64,000 nucleotides of DNA from Aliivibrio salmonicida LFI1238 (GTDB lineage: Bacteria > Pseudomonadota > Gammaproteobacteria > Enterobacterales > Vibrionaceae), in contig NC_011312.1 of assembly GCF_000196495.1 (NCBI RefSeq), positions 558,001-622,000 of the forward strand. Direction: 5' to 3'. The notes beneath the pieces were generated by a model that ran no database searches, was not told the DNA's origin, and saw nothing but the letters and a program-made list of their open reading frames with translations. This document shows, one piece after another, positions 52,339 to 62,020 of the stretch (position 1 is its first letter; every line of letters begins with the position of its first letter). A program made the translations under genes and the position numbers.

Positions 52339-52350
52339 GCAAACGTTTGC
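52339..52350. promoter_or_regulatory. PurR-type perfect palindrome upstream of fba
   Basis: GCAAACGTTTGC, a perfect 12-bp palindrome identical to the PurR box core, lies 59 bp before the fba ATG and 48 bp after the pgk terminator. It implies a separate, regulated promoter for fba. The regulator is not proven; Cra sites differ at the outer bases (TGAAACGTTTCA). Confidence 0.5.
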
Positions 52351-52408
52351 AAAAATTTGAACGTAAGTTTTTTAATTTTAAAACGATAGAATAAATAGGA
52401 CTACTTCC

Positions 52409-53485
<1,077 letters not shown>

Positions 53486-53516
53486 TTTTTATTATAGACC
53501 GCTCGAATTGAGTTAA

Positions 53517-53547
53517 TAAAAACCCGCTGATTAGCGGGTTTTTTTAT
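53517..53547 (+). terminator. Terminator after fbaA
   Basis: AAACCCGCT and AGCGGGTTT pair around GATT, followed by a T-run. Confidence 0.88.
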
Positions 53548-53555
53548 GTTTGTAA

Positions 53556-53636
53556 AAAGGGACTAGAGGCGAGGATTTAGGGACGAGTCTTTAGCTCTGA
53601 CTTTTACCCGAAGCGTTCTTGTCCTTAGTACCTAAG
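53556..53636. repeat. Intergenic hairpin element C between fbaA and srmB
   Basis: About 80 bp with a short direct repeat (GGGACTAG, GGGACGAG) and an imperfect inverted pair (TAGGGACGAG with CTTGTCCTTA, G-U pairs allowed). It lies between the two terminators of a convergent gene pair. GATTTAGGGAC recurs at about 61739-61749 after recJ. Confidence 0.5.
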
Positions 53637-53646
53637 TGACTTCCAA

Positions 53647-53683
53647 TAAAAAAGCAGCCTGTAAAAATACAGGCTGCTTTTAT
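53647..53683 (-). terminator. Terminator of srmB
   Basis: AAAGCAGCCTGTA and TACAGGCTGCTTT form a perfect 13-bp stem; on the minus strand it ends in TTTATTGG. It may act in both directions. Confidence 0.88.
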
Positions 53684-53725
53684 TGTATCTAGAGCGTAAT
53701 GCTTTAGTTAACGGGGTTTATGTAA

Positions 53726-54976
53726 TTACTTTTTCTTCTTCTTTTTCTTTGGTGCATTTTTCTTTGCTAACACCGCTTTTTTCTTCGCATTTTTCTTTTG
53801 TTTGTTCTTAAATACCGCTTTTTTATGTGTTGGTTTTAACCCTTCAACAAAGCGTTCTTTAATTATTTCATCTTCTTCTTTAACGTAACGGCCAACGCGT
53901 TCCATCATTTTTTGATCATGTGCTTCAATCAAAGAAACAGCATTGCCTTTTTTACCTGCACGAGCAGTACGACCGATACGGTGTAAATATACATCTGCTG
54001 TACGAGGCATATCAAAGTTAATGACATGACTAACATCGGGTAAATCGATGCCACGAGCAGCAACATCTGTAGCAATCAATACGTTAACTTTACCATCACG
54101 GAAACGAGAAATTGCATTGTTACGGCTTTCTTGAGGCATTTCACCTTGTAACCAAGCACATGAAATCTTAGCTGTTTCTAAGTGACCACGAAGTTCTGCA
54201 AGACGCTCACGAGTTTTTACAAATACAATCGCGCGCTCAGTTTGGTTCGTTAGAATGCTTTTCAGTAATTCTATTTTATGTGGCAAGCTATCGGCACGGT
54301 GATACCACTGAGTGATTTTCTTACGTTCACGGCGCGATGGTTCTGCGACAATTTTTGCTGGTTCGTTTAATAGATCAGCGGTAAAACCATCAACACCACG
54401 ACCTTCTAATGTTGCAGAGAACAAGAAGGTTTGTTTACGCCAGCGACACTCTTTTGAAAGACGATCAACAACAGGACCAAAACCCATGTCTAACATACGG
54501 TCGGCTTCATCAAGGATCAGAGTTTCAATGGCACGACAATCAAAACGTTCAGCTTCGATGTACTCCATTAAACGACCGGGCGTTGCTACCACAATATCTT
54601 GAGTTCTTGCCAGAATGTCAGCGTGCTCTTGGTAGCTGATACCACCAGTGATAGTAAATACTTTATGGTGAGTGTATTTAGCTAATTCACGAGCTTCATC
54701 CGCAACTTGGATAGCAAGTTCACGAGTTGGCGTTAGGATTAATACACGCGCAGGACCTGGATCACGACGAGGGAAATCGTCAAGATGCTGTAAAGCGGGC
54801 AGTAAAAAAGCCGCAGATTTACCAGTTCCAGTTGGAGCAGAAGCAAGGATGTCTTTACCTTCTAATGCTTCAGGGATCGCCATAGCCTGAACTTGAGTTG
54901 GACGTTGATAACCAATCTCCTCAAGAGCGCGCAGTAGGTTAGGGGATAGATCGAGATCAGCAAACGTTTTGATCAC
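53726..54976 (-). CDS. srmB: DEAD-box RNA helicase SrmB
   Basis: ATP-dependent RNA helicase acting early in 50S ribosome assembly. Motifs in order: RPTQVQAMAIP (Q motif), SAPTGTGKS (I, about residues 44-52), PTRELA (Ia), DEAD (II, LILDEADRMLDMGF), SAT (III), ATDVAARGIDLPD (V) and HRIGRTARAG (VI). The extension is short and very basic, ending in seven lysines. The 416 residues and the sequence around motif II fit SrmB better than RhlE or DbpA. Next to trmN, as srmB is next to yfiC in E. coli. Confidence 0.92.
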   Translation of the reverse strand: MIKTFADLDLSPNLLRALEEIGYQRPTQVQAMAIPEALEGKDILASAPTGTGKSAAFLLPALQHLDDFPRRDPGPARVLILTPTRELAIQVADEARELAKYTHHKVFTITGGISYQEHADILARTQDIVVATPGRLMEYIEAERFDCRAIETLILDEADRMLDMGFGPVVDRLSKECRWRKQTFLFSATLEGRGVDGFTADLLNEPAKIVAEPSRRERKKITQWYHRADSLPHKIELLKSILTNQTERAIVFVKTRERLAELRGHLETAKISCAWLQGEMPQESRNNAISRFRDGKVNVLIATDVAARGIDLPDVSHVINFDMPRTADVYLHRIGRTARAGKKGNAVSLIEAHDQKMMERVGRYVKEEDEIIKERFVEGLKPTHKKAVFKNKQKKNAKKKAVLAKKNAPKKKKKKK

Positions 54977-55064
54977 TGTTAGATTCTCCGTTCAGGTCTA
55001 AAGAGTATAAATATGATATTAGCCAGACATTATAGTGATTTATTAGAGACGGATCACCGATCTT

Positions 55065-55769
55065 TTAAGCCATATTGAGATAAAAGTGTCTAGTGAGCTG
55101 AATAAAGTCATTACTATAACCATCTTTACTGTGAATTATTAATGTAGTCTCTTGATAAATATAAGGAAAAATTGATAGCTCAATCAATAATCTAGAAACA
55201 TCTTTTTTTTCTGTGGTTTGTATTTTTGTTAGTTTTGTAAGGTGAAAACTGTGTTTTTTAGCAATTTCAATGAATTGATTACCTTCAATGAATGGAAGAA
55301 TGAAACTTGCACGTCCTTTAGAGGACATTAATGCCTTACAGCATTTTAATAATTTATCAAAAGGTAGGCTATCAGTATGGCGGGCAATTGAGCGTTCACC
55401 TTTCTGTGATTGCTCACCATTATTGAAATAAGGTGGATTGCAAATAATAGCGTCATATAAATGAGCGGGGTGATAATGAAGAATATCTTGATGAATTAAG
55501 TGTAAACGGTTTTTCCAAGGGCTTTGAACAAAGTTTTGTAAAGCAACTTCAGCAGCAAGAGGCATTAACTCTACCGCATCAACATGACTATTTTCATTTC
55601 TCTGAGCACTCATAAGGCTTAATAACCCCGTTCCGCAGCCAATATCTAGAATATTTTTGCTTTGTTCAATATTAGCCCAAGCACCAAGAAGCACGCCATC
55701 GGTGCTTACTGGCATTCCGCATAGACCAATATTGATATGGAACTGTTTGAAAGTGAAGCCTTTATTCAT
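55065..55769 (-). CDS. trmN: tRNA1(Val) (adenine-37-N6)-methyltransferase TrmN (YfiC)
   Basis: SAM-dependent N6-adenine methyltransferase that modifies A37 of tRNA-Val. The SAM motif is LDIGCGTGLLSLMSAQR (about residues 41-57) and the catalytic motif is IICNPPYFNNG. GFTFKQFHINIGLCGMPVSTDGVLLGAW is the family N-terminus. The 234 residues match YfiC (245). Transcribed towards srmB on the same strand. AT-rich DNA follows upstream to brnQ. Confidence 0.93.
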   Translation of the reverse strand: MNKGFTFKQFHINIGLCGMPVSTDGVLLGAWANIEQSKNILDIGCGTGLLSLMSAQRNENSHVDAVELMPLAAEVALQNFVQSPWKNRLHLIHQDILHYHPAHLYDAIICNPPYFNNGEQSQKGERSIARHTDSLPFDKLLKCCKALMSSKGRASFILPFIEGNQFIEIAKKHSFHLTKLTKIQTTEKKDVSRLLIELSIFPYIYQETTLIIHSKDGYSNDFIQLTRHFYLNMA

Positions 55770-56057
55770 TAGATGCTCATTTATAGTTATAGTTGTTAAT
55801 TTTGTGTTTCTTATGTTAAGTGGTTTATTGTTCTATTTTAGATCTATTGTTAAATGCTTAAGTATTGAATTATGGTTCTTATTTTGGCCTATAAAACAGG
55901 GAATTAAACTGCTTGGTAGGTTGTGTTTGTATATATTATGGTGTTTTTATCTACACTATTGCGATTTAATGATTAATTGGTCATTATTCTTAAATAAATA
56001 TCAAAAAAGATATAAAAATACGAAATCAAACACACAACATTATAAGAAGGGTTTTCT

Positions 56058-57371
56058 GTGAAACAATCACTAAAACTAACCGATATCATAGCCGTTGGCT
56101 TTATGCTTTTTGCCTTCTTTTTAGGTGCAGGCAACATTATATTTCCACCAATTGCAGGTCAGATGGCCGGTGAACATGTTTACAGTGCAATGGGGGGGTT
56201 CCTTATTACTGCGGTAGGTTTACCTCTTATGACCATTATTACTATTGGTGTAGCCGGTGGATCTTGGCAGCAACTTACTCGTGATTTACCACCAAAAGTA
56301 GCGATTATTATGGCTATTTTGATGTTTGTTATCATTGGGCCTGCATTTGCTGCCCCTCGTACAGGTTTAGTTGCTTATGAAATGGCTGCAAAACCATTTA
56401 TGTCTGCTGATGCCGGACAAATATCATTAACACTATTCTCAATCGCATTCTTCTCAATCGCAATGTTTTTTGCCTGGTCGCAAGGTAAGCTTATCGATAC
56501 GATTGGTAAGTTTTTAACGCCGGCATTATTCATTGGTTTAATCATTTTAGCGATTGCGGTATTTGTTAATCCACAAGGTGAGATTGTTGCAGCAACAGGG
56601 AACTATATCAATCAACCATTAACGACTGGTTTCTTTGAAGGTTATAACACCATGGATACGTTTGGTGCGTTAATGTTTGGTATTTTAATGATTGATGCAT
56701 TAAAAAAGAAAGGCATTACAGATCATAAAGCGACCACAAAATATTTAACCGCAGCAGGTTGTATTGCGGCATTAGGCCTAGCATTTGTTTATGTCTCTTT
56801 ATTCTACCTTGGTGCGACGTCTAGCTCTGTTGCTCCAGGTGCAACAAATGGCGGTGAGATTTTAACTGCATATACTCATGCGCTATTTGGATCTTCTGGC
56901 CAAATCGTATTGTCTATTATAGTTATGATCGCTTGTTTAACGACGGCTATTGGTCTTATTTCCGCTTGTGCTGATTACTTTAGTTCAATTTGTAAGGTGA
57001 CTTATAAAACATGGGTTATTGTTGTTGGTGTCGCTTGCGCTATTGTTGCTAATGTTGGTCTAACTCAGCTTATAGCATTATCGGTACCAGTATTATTCCT
57101 ACTTTACCCTATTGCGATGGCTCTGATTGTTTTAGCATTTTTACGTCATATGATGCCGAATCCTCGTCTGGCATACCGTGTCGTTGTTACTGTTGCAACT
57201 TGCTTTGCTGTATTAGATGCGGCGAAAGTGGCGGGTGCAGATATGTCGGCATTCTCGATGCTACCAATGTTTGATCGCGGTATGGCTTGGGTTATCCCTA
57301 CGTTCGCTTCAATTATCATTGTTCGTTTTATTGGTAAGAAAGAAGACGAGTTAGTGACTAAAGAAGTGTAA
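56058..57371 (+). CDS. brnQ: Branched-chain amino acid transporter BrnQ
   Basis: Inner-membrane Na+/H+-coupled carrier for leucine, isoleucine and valine (LIVCS family). The 437 residues hold about twelve hydrophobic segments; FFLGAGNIIFPPIAG near residue 20 is the family signature. It starts with GTG after AAGAAGGG. The 288-bp upstream gap (55770-56057) is AT-rich with no other gene seen. A terminator follows. Confidence 0.95.
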   Translation: MKQSLKLTDIIAVGFMLFAFFLGAGNIIFPPIAGQMAGEHVYSAMGGFLITAVGLPLMTIITIGVAGGSWQQLTRDLPPKVAIIMAILMFVIIGPAFAAPRTGLVAYEMAAKPFMSADAGQISLTLFSIAFFSIAMFFAWSQGKLIDTIGKFLTPALFIGLIILAIAVFVNPQGEIVAATGNYINQPLTTGFFEGYNTMDTFGALMFGILMIDALKKKGITDHKATTKYLTAAGCIAALGLAFVYVSLFYLGATSSSVAPGATNGGEILTAYTHALFGSSGQIVLSIIVMIACLTTAIGLISACADYFSSICKVTYKTWVIVVGVACAIVANVGLTQLIALSVPVLFLLYPIAMALIVLAFLRHMMPNPRLAYRVVVTVATCFAVLDAAKVAGADMSAFSMLPMFDRGMAWVIPTFASIIIVRFIGKKEDELVTKEV

Positions 57372-57409
57372 TTATCTCTAGATAATAGAGTTTCTTGCTT
57401 TTCTTCTAT

Positions 57410-57479
57410 TAAGAGCTAATGCTGAACTTGTTAGATATTTAATTTTCTAACTGGGTCACATTAGCTCTTATTCGTTTTT
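57410..57479. terminator. Terminator between brnQ and fldB
   Basis: AAGAGCTAATG and CATTAGCTCTT form the base, with an inner GTTAGA/TCTAAC stem. TTCGTTTTTG follows on the plus strand. Convergent gene pair. Confidence 0.7.
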
Positions 57480-57499
57480 GTTAGTAAAGTGATTTGAAT

Positions 57500-58018
57500 T
57501 TAAAGAGAGTCGTGGTATTCCACTAGGATTTGTTCACACCATTGCTCAATACGCTCGTCACTTTTATCGTATTGGCTGTCTTCATCTAATGCCAAACCAA
57601 CAAAGTGAGATTCGTCTTCTGTTAATGCTTTTGAGGCATCAAATACATAACCTTCATTTTTCCAATAACCAATGAAAGTGGCATCAGTCGCTTTTAATTC
57701 ATCGTGTAATAACCCCATTGCATCTAAGAACCACTCGCCATAACCTCCTTGATCGCCAAGACCAAATAAAGCAATGGTTTTCCCTTTTAAGGACAGTCCG
57801 TCTAATTCTTCCCATACCGCCAACCAATCTTCTTGGATTTCACCAAAATCCCACGTCGAAATCCCGAGTATGAGCAGATCGTAGTCATTCATTGCTGACG
57901 CTGACGTGTCTTTAATATTGAAAATATCAACGATATCTTCACCAATGGTTGAGCGTATTTTCTCTGATGCCATTTCGGTATAGCAGGTAGAAGAACCATA
58001 AAATAGGCCGATTTTCAT
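57500..58018 (-). CDS. fldB: Flavodoxin FldB
   Basis: FMN-binding electron carrier. The start at 58018 (MKIGLFYGSSTCYTEMASEK) gives 172 residues, the E. coli FldB length (173). The FMN phosphate loop is GSSTCYTEM, with ISTWDFGEIQEDW and FGLGDQGGYGEWF as the other flavin loops. Divergent from xerD, the same fldB-xerD-dsbC-recJ-prfB-lysS arrangement found in E. coli. Confidence 0.95.
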   Translation of the reverse strand: MKIGLFYGSSTCYTEMASEKIRSTIGEDIVDIFNIKDTSASAMNDYDLLILGISTWDFGEIQEDWLAVWEELDGLSLKGKTIALFGLGDQGGYGEWFLDAMGLLHDELKATDATFIGYWKNEGYVFDASKALTEDESHFVGLALDEDSQYDKSDERIEQWCEQILVEYHDSL

Positions 58019-58160
58019 TCTATATTCCATAACAATGAGGATTAGTTGTAGTGTACCGCAAATGATTCTTAAAATTAAACTTGCATTGAAAGTCAGTTAA
58101 ATTGTTTAATACTGTAATTCTAACCAGTATTTCTGGTATGCAGTCTTTGTGGTGATGGTA

Positions 58161-59057
58161 ATGAATAATGATATGGCGTTGATCGAGCGTTTTTTAGATA
58201 CCATGTGGATGGAACGTGGATTATCTGAAAATACGTTGTCTTCTTATCGAAACGATTTAATGAAATTATTGAATTGGTTAGATGAGAATCACTATAAGTG
58301 TGCTTCTATCTCTGCAATGGGATTAAATGAATACCAAGCTTATTTAGTTGATAAACAATATAAGCAAACATCTCGAGCTCGTATGCTTTCTGCTTTGCGT
58401 CGATTTTTCCAGTATTTACATCGTGAAAAAATTAGAGGTGATGATCCTACCGCGTTATTAATGAGTCCCAAGTTACCGCAACGATTACCGAAAGATCTAA
58501 GTGAAGAACAAGTAAATGACTTACTGGAAGCGCCTAATGTCGATGATCCATTAGAACTCCGTGATCGCGCTATGTTAGAACTACTTTACGCGACAGGTTT
58601 GCGTGTGACGGAATTAGTGAGTTTAACGATGGAAAATTTGAGTTTACGTCAAGGTGTCGTACGAGTTACTGGTAAGGGAGATAAAGAGCGTTTGGTTCCA
58701 ATGGGAGAGAACGCGGTTTATTGGATTCAAACATTTTTAGATCAAGGTCGATCAACTCTATTGGGCGAAAAAAGCTCAGATGTGGTTTTTCCTAGTCGAC
58801 GTGCAAGACAAATGACAAGACAGACATTCTGGCATCGCATAAAGCATTATGCCGTAATTGCAGGGATTGATACGGACAAATTATCGCCTCACGTTTTACG
58901 CCATGCTTTTGCGACACATTTGCTAAACTATGGGGCAGATCTTAGAGTCGTACAAATGTTGTTGGGACATAGTGATCTTTCTACCACACAAATATATACT
59001 CATGTAGCAACAGAGCGTTTGAAACAGATACATCAAGAGCATCACCCCCGTTCTTAA
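58161..59057 (+). CDS. xerD: Site-specific tyrosine recombinase XerD
   Basis: Works with XerC at dif to resolve chromosome dimers. The start at 58161 (MNNDMALIERFLDTMWMERG) gives 298 residues, the E. coli length; upstream ATG codons at 58149 and 58155 are open. Catalytic residues: Arg in ATGLRVTELVSL, Lys in VTGKGDKERLVP, His-x-x-Arg in LSPHVLRHAFATH, His in LLGHSDLSTTQ and Tyr in IYTHV. A housekeeping recombinase, not an island integrase, as its dsbC-recJ neighbours show. Confidence 0.96.
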   Translation: MNNDMALIERFLDTMWMERGLSENTLSSYRNDLMKLLNWLDENHYKCASISAMGLNEYQAYLVDKQYKQTSRARMLSALRRFFQYLHREKIRGDDPTALLMSPKLPQRLPKDLSEEQVNDLLEAPNVDDPLELRDRAMLELLYATGLRVTELVSLTMENLSLRQGVVRVTGKGDKERLVPMGENAVYWIQTFLDQGRSTLLGEKSSDVVFPSRRARQMTRQTFWHRIKHYAVIAGIDTDKLSPHVLRHAFATHLLNYGADLRVVQMLLGHSDLSTTQIYTHVATERLKQIHQEHHPRS

Positions 59058-59136
59058 TGAATGGGAACTTCTTGGTTTTTCTAAACTCTAATGATTTAAA
59101 CGTTCTTACATCACACTTTTTTATAGGTAACCTTTT

Positions 59137-59913
59137 ATGTCTTTTATTCGCCGTACTAGCGCAATGATTATTGCTCTATTGAGCGTCGCTTCTTTTACTG
59201 CTTGTTCTGATGAGCAAGTAAAAGAAACTGCAACACCGGCTTCTCCTGTAGTGGCATCTAATAGTGATTCAACAATTGCGATTACTCAACGATTAACGAC
59301 ATTAGGTTTACCTGTTGAAGCCATTCATGATTCTGATATTGATGGCTTCAAACAAGTTGAAACCCCATTTGGTATTTTTTACGTCTCTGATGACGGTAAG
59401 CACTTTATTCAAGGTCGAATTTTTGAGTTTGATGAAAATGGCAATATGAAAGATTTGTTAGCGGCTCGTTTCGCTAAGCTAGTCGATAGCCAAAGTGAGA
59501 ACATGATCGTGTTCCCTGCAAAAAACGAAAAGTATGTGATTACCGTCTTTACCGACATCACCTGTGGTTACTGTACAAAACTGCATAAAGAGATGAAAGA
59601 TTATAATGATGCAGGAATTACGGTTCGTTATTTAGCGTATCCTCGTCAGGGCTACCAAGGTTCAGTTGCCGATAAAATGGCGCAAGTTTGGTGTGCTGAT
59701 GATAAACAGCAAGCGATGGAAGATGCGAAATCGAATCGCCCAATAAATGGTTCAAAACCCGCGACTGCTCAGTGTAAAAATATCATTAAAGAGCAATATC
59801 TTTTAGGTCGTAAAATGGGTGTAAATGGCACTCCAGCTATTGTTTTACCTAATGGCGATTTAGTTCCTGGTTACAAACCTGCGAAAGAATTGCTTGCCGA
59901 TTTAGAAAAATAA
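59137..59913 (+). CDS. dsbC: Thiol:disulfide interchange protein DsbC
   Basis: Periplasmic disulfide isomerase. The N-terminal dimerisation domain (about residues 45-105) is followed by a thioredoxin fold with the active site Cys143-Gly-Tyr-Cys146 (ITCGYCTKLH) and the cis-Pro loop GVNGTPAIVLP. Two further cysteines (WCADD, AQCKN) would form the structural disulfide. The signal sequence ends SVASFTAC, with Cys23 in a lipobox-like setting, so the protein may be a lipoprotein rather than soluble. Length is 258 residues (E. coli 236). Lies between xerD and recJ as in E. coli. Confidence 0.94.
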   Translation: MSFIRRTSAMIIALLSVASFTACSDEQVKETATPASPVVASNSDSTIAITQRLTTLGLPVEAIHDSDIDGFKQVETPFGIFYVSDDGKHFIQGRIFEFDENGNMKDLLAARFAKLVDSQSENMIVFPAKNEKYVITVFTDITCGYCTKLHKEMKDYNDAGITVRYLAYPRQGYQGSVADKMAQVWCADDKQQAMEDAKSNRPINGSKPATAQCKNIIKEQYLLGRKMGVNGTPAIVLPNGDLVPGYKPAKELLADLEK

Positions 59914-59929
59914 TTTCTCTTTCTTTAAT

Positions 59930-59961
59930 CGAAATCCCCGTCTTGTTACGGGGATTTTTTG
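59930..59961 (+). terminator. Hairpin after dsbC
   Basis: AAATCCCCGT and ACGGGGATTT pair around CTTGTT, followed by TTTG, about 30 bp before recJ. Confidence 0.82.
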
Positions 59962-59992
59962 TATTTAATAAACGTAATGTTAGGCCAATATC

Positions 59993-61732
59993 ATGATTGA
60001 AGTGAAACGTCGTATTATTCCTGTTATTCCAAACTTTCCGAGTTCAATTCCTTCAATCTTACAACGGATTTATGCGACTCGTGGGATCACATCTAATAAT
60101 CAGTTAGAACGCGGTGCTAAGCATTTACTGTCATTTCAGTCAATGCATGGTATTGAAAAAGCGGTAGATATTTTAGTTGAAGCGATAGCAAAACAAACAC
60201 GAATTATTGTTGTGGGTGACTTTGATGTTGATGGAGCGACGAGCTCTGCACTGTCAGTCATGGCATTTCGAATGATGGGCAGCAATAATGTGGATTACTT
60301 AGTCCCTAACCGTTTCGAAGATGGGTACGGATTAAGTCCTGATGTGGTTGATCAAGCCAAAGCAATGGGGGCTGAGATCATTATGACCGTTGATAATGGC
60401 GTATCATCTATTGATGGTGTCGCTGCTGCTAAAGCTTATGGTATGCAAGTGGTGGTGACGGATCATCATTTACCGGGGTCATCATTACCAATTGCAGATT
60501 CGATTGTGAATCCAAACCTTGAAGAGTGTGCCTTTCCTTCTAAATCGTTAGCTGGCGTAGGGGTTGCTTTTTATTTGATGTTGGCTATCCGTGCGCGTTT
60601 ACGTGAAAACAACTGGTTTGAAACGCAAAATATTCCTATCCCTAACCTTGCTGACTTATTGGATTTAGTCGCTTTAGGTACCGTTGCTGATTTAGTGGCT
60701 TTGGATGAAAATAACCGTATTTTAGTGCATCAAGGTATTCAACGAATTCGAGCTGGGAAATGCCGTCCAGGAATTCAAGCGTTGATCGAAGTTGCCAATA
60801 AAGTGCCATCTAGGATCAATGCTTCAGACTTTGGTTTTGCGTTAGGCCCTAGAATTAATGCGGCAGGGCGTTTGGATGATATGTCATTTGGCGTAGAACT
60901 TTTGATGTCCAACAACATTCATGCTGCTCGTCGTATGGCGTCAGAATTAGATGCTTTGAATCAAACTCGTAAAGAAATAGAACAAGGCATGAAAGAAGAA
61001 GCGATGGCAATCTGTGAGCGCTTAGAGTTTGGCGCACAAAGTGAATTGCCATTTGGTTTAGTTTTATTTCAACGAGATTGGCACCAAGGTGTGATTGGTA
61101 TTTTAGCATCTCGTCTCAAAGAGAAATACCATCGTCCAGTGATTGCTTTTGCTGATGGTGGTGATGGGTTAATTAAAGGATCATGCCGTTCAATCTCGGG
61201 TTTTCATATGCGTGATGCGTTGGATTTAATTGATACCCGAAACCCCGGTTTAATCTTAAAATTTGGTGGTCATGCGATGGCTGCGGGATTAAGTATTAAA
61301 GAAGTCGATTACAAGCGTTTCTCCCAAGCGTTTGATGACGTGGTCCGTGAATCAGTAGAAGAAGAAGCGTTAACTGGGGTGGTATTATCTGATGGCGAAT
61401 TAATGCCAGAAGAATTTACGTTAGGTACCGCTGAGATCCTTCGTGCTGGTGGTCCTTGGGGACAAGCTTTCCCTGAACCTATTTTTGATGGTGAATTTAA
61501 AGTACTTAATCAACGTTTAGTCGGTGAAAAGCACTTAAAATTAATGTTAGAACCAATACATAAAGATTTTCCAACCAACAAAATGATCGATGCCATTGCC
61601 TTTAATATTGACGTACGTCGTTGGCCAGATGCTTCAGTACAAAAAGTGAAGTTAGCTTACCGTTTAGACATTAATGAATTCAGAGGCAATCAGACATTAC
61701 AGTTAATGGTTGACTATATAGAACCAATATAG
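59993..61732 (+). CDS. recJ: Single-stranded-DNA-specific exonuclease RecJ
   Basis: 5'-3' ssDNA exonuclease for RecF-pathway recombination, mismatch repair and base-excision repair. DHH motifs: VVGDFDVDGATSSALSVMAF (about residues 76-95), MTVDNGVSS, VVTDHHLPG (DHH) and the DHHA1 glycine motif FGGHAMAAGLSI. A C-terminal OB-fold follows. Length is 579 residues (E. coli 577). A 266-bp gap to prfB follows; it has no clear terminator. Confidence 0.96.
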   Translation: MIEVKRRIIPVIPNFPSSIPSILQRIYATRGITSNNQLERGAKHLLSFQSMHGIEKAVDILVEAIAKQTRIIVVGDFDVDGATSSALSVMAFRMMGSNNVDYLVPNRFEDGYGLSPDVVDQAKAMGAEIIMTVDNGVSSIDGVAAAKAYGMQVVVTDHHLPGSSLPIADSIVNPNLEECAFPSKSLAGVGVAFYLMLAIRARLRENNWFETQNIPIPNLADLLDLVALGTVADLVALDENNRILVHQGIQRIRAGKCRPGIQALIEVANKVPSRINASDFGFALGPRINAAGRLDDMSFGVELLMSNNIHAARRMASELDALNQTRKEIEQGMKEEAMAICERLEFGAQSELPFGLVLFQRDWHQGVIGILASRLKEKYHRPVIAFADGGDGLIKGSCRSISGFHMRDALDLIDTRNPGLILKFGGHAMAAGLSIKEVDYKRFSQAFDDVVRESVEEEALTGVVLSDGELMPEEFTLGTAEILRAGGPWGQAFPEPIFDGEFKVLNQRLVGEKHLKLMLEPIHKDFPTNKMIDAIAFNIDVRRWPDASVQKVKLAYRLDINEFRGNQTLQLMVDYIEPI

Positions 61733-61873
61733 AGTCTTGATTTAGGGACTAAAGTTAATTTTAACTAAACCTTGCCTTAATAAATACTTAATGACTTGTT
61801 GCATTTATAGCCTGTATGAAAATGGAAAGGCTCGTATTCCAAGCTGAAGTTAAATAAAAAGGGATTTGGTGTG

Positions 61874-62020
61874 ATGAAATTTACCCCATTTTCTAAAAGT
61901 GGATTGTTCTTGCTTTTAGAGGTTGAAATACCTCGATTTCTATCACACTTTTGGTTAAAATCGTTAGGTTATTTTTTATTCGGCGATGATAAAACACCAT
62001 GTTCGAAATTAATCCTATAA
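61874..62020 (+). CDS. Candidate 48-residue small ORF overlapping the prfB start
   Basis: ATG at 61874 has AAGGGA nine bases upstream, and the frame ends in TAA at 62018-62020, 22 bp inside prfB in another frame. The peptide starts MKFTPFSKSGLFLLLEVE and is moderately hydrophobic. It could be a leader peptide affecting prfB translation, or chance. I know no family for it. The rest of the 61733-61998 gap holds a small AGTTAATTTTAACT palindrome and AT-rich DNA. Confidence 0.2.
   Translation: MKFTPFSKSGLFLLLEVEIPRFLSHFWLKSLGYFLFGDDKTPCSKLIL

Noticed and set aside
53726..53830. Lysine-rich srmB tail as a sign of frameshift or misassembly
   Set aside because: Basic low-complexity C-termini are common in SrmB and other DEAD-box helicases, and the frame closes just before a strong terminator.
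58161..59057. XerD as an integrase marking a genomic island or prophage
   Set aside because: Length, residues and the fldB-xerD-dsbC-recJ context fit the housekeeping recombinase, and no att repeats or phage genes are nearby.
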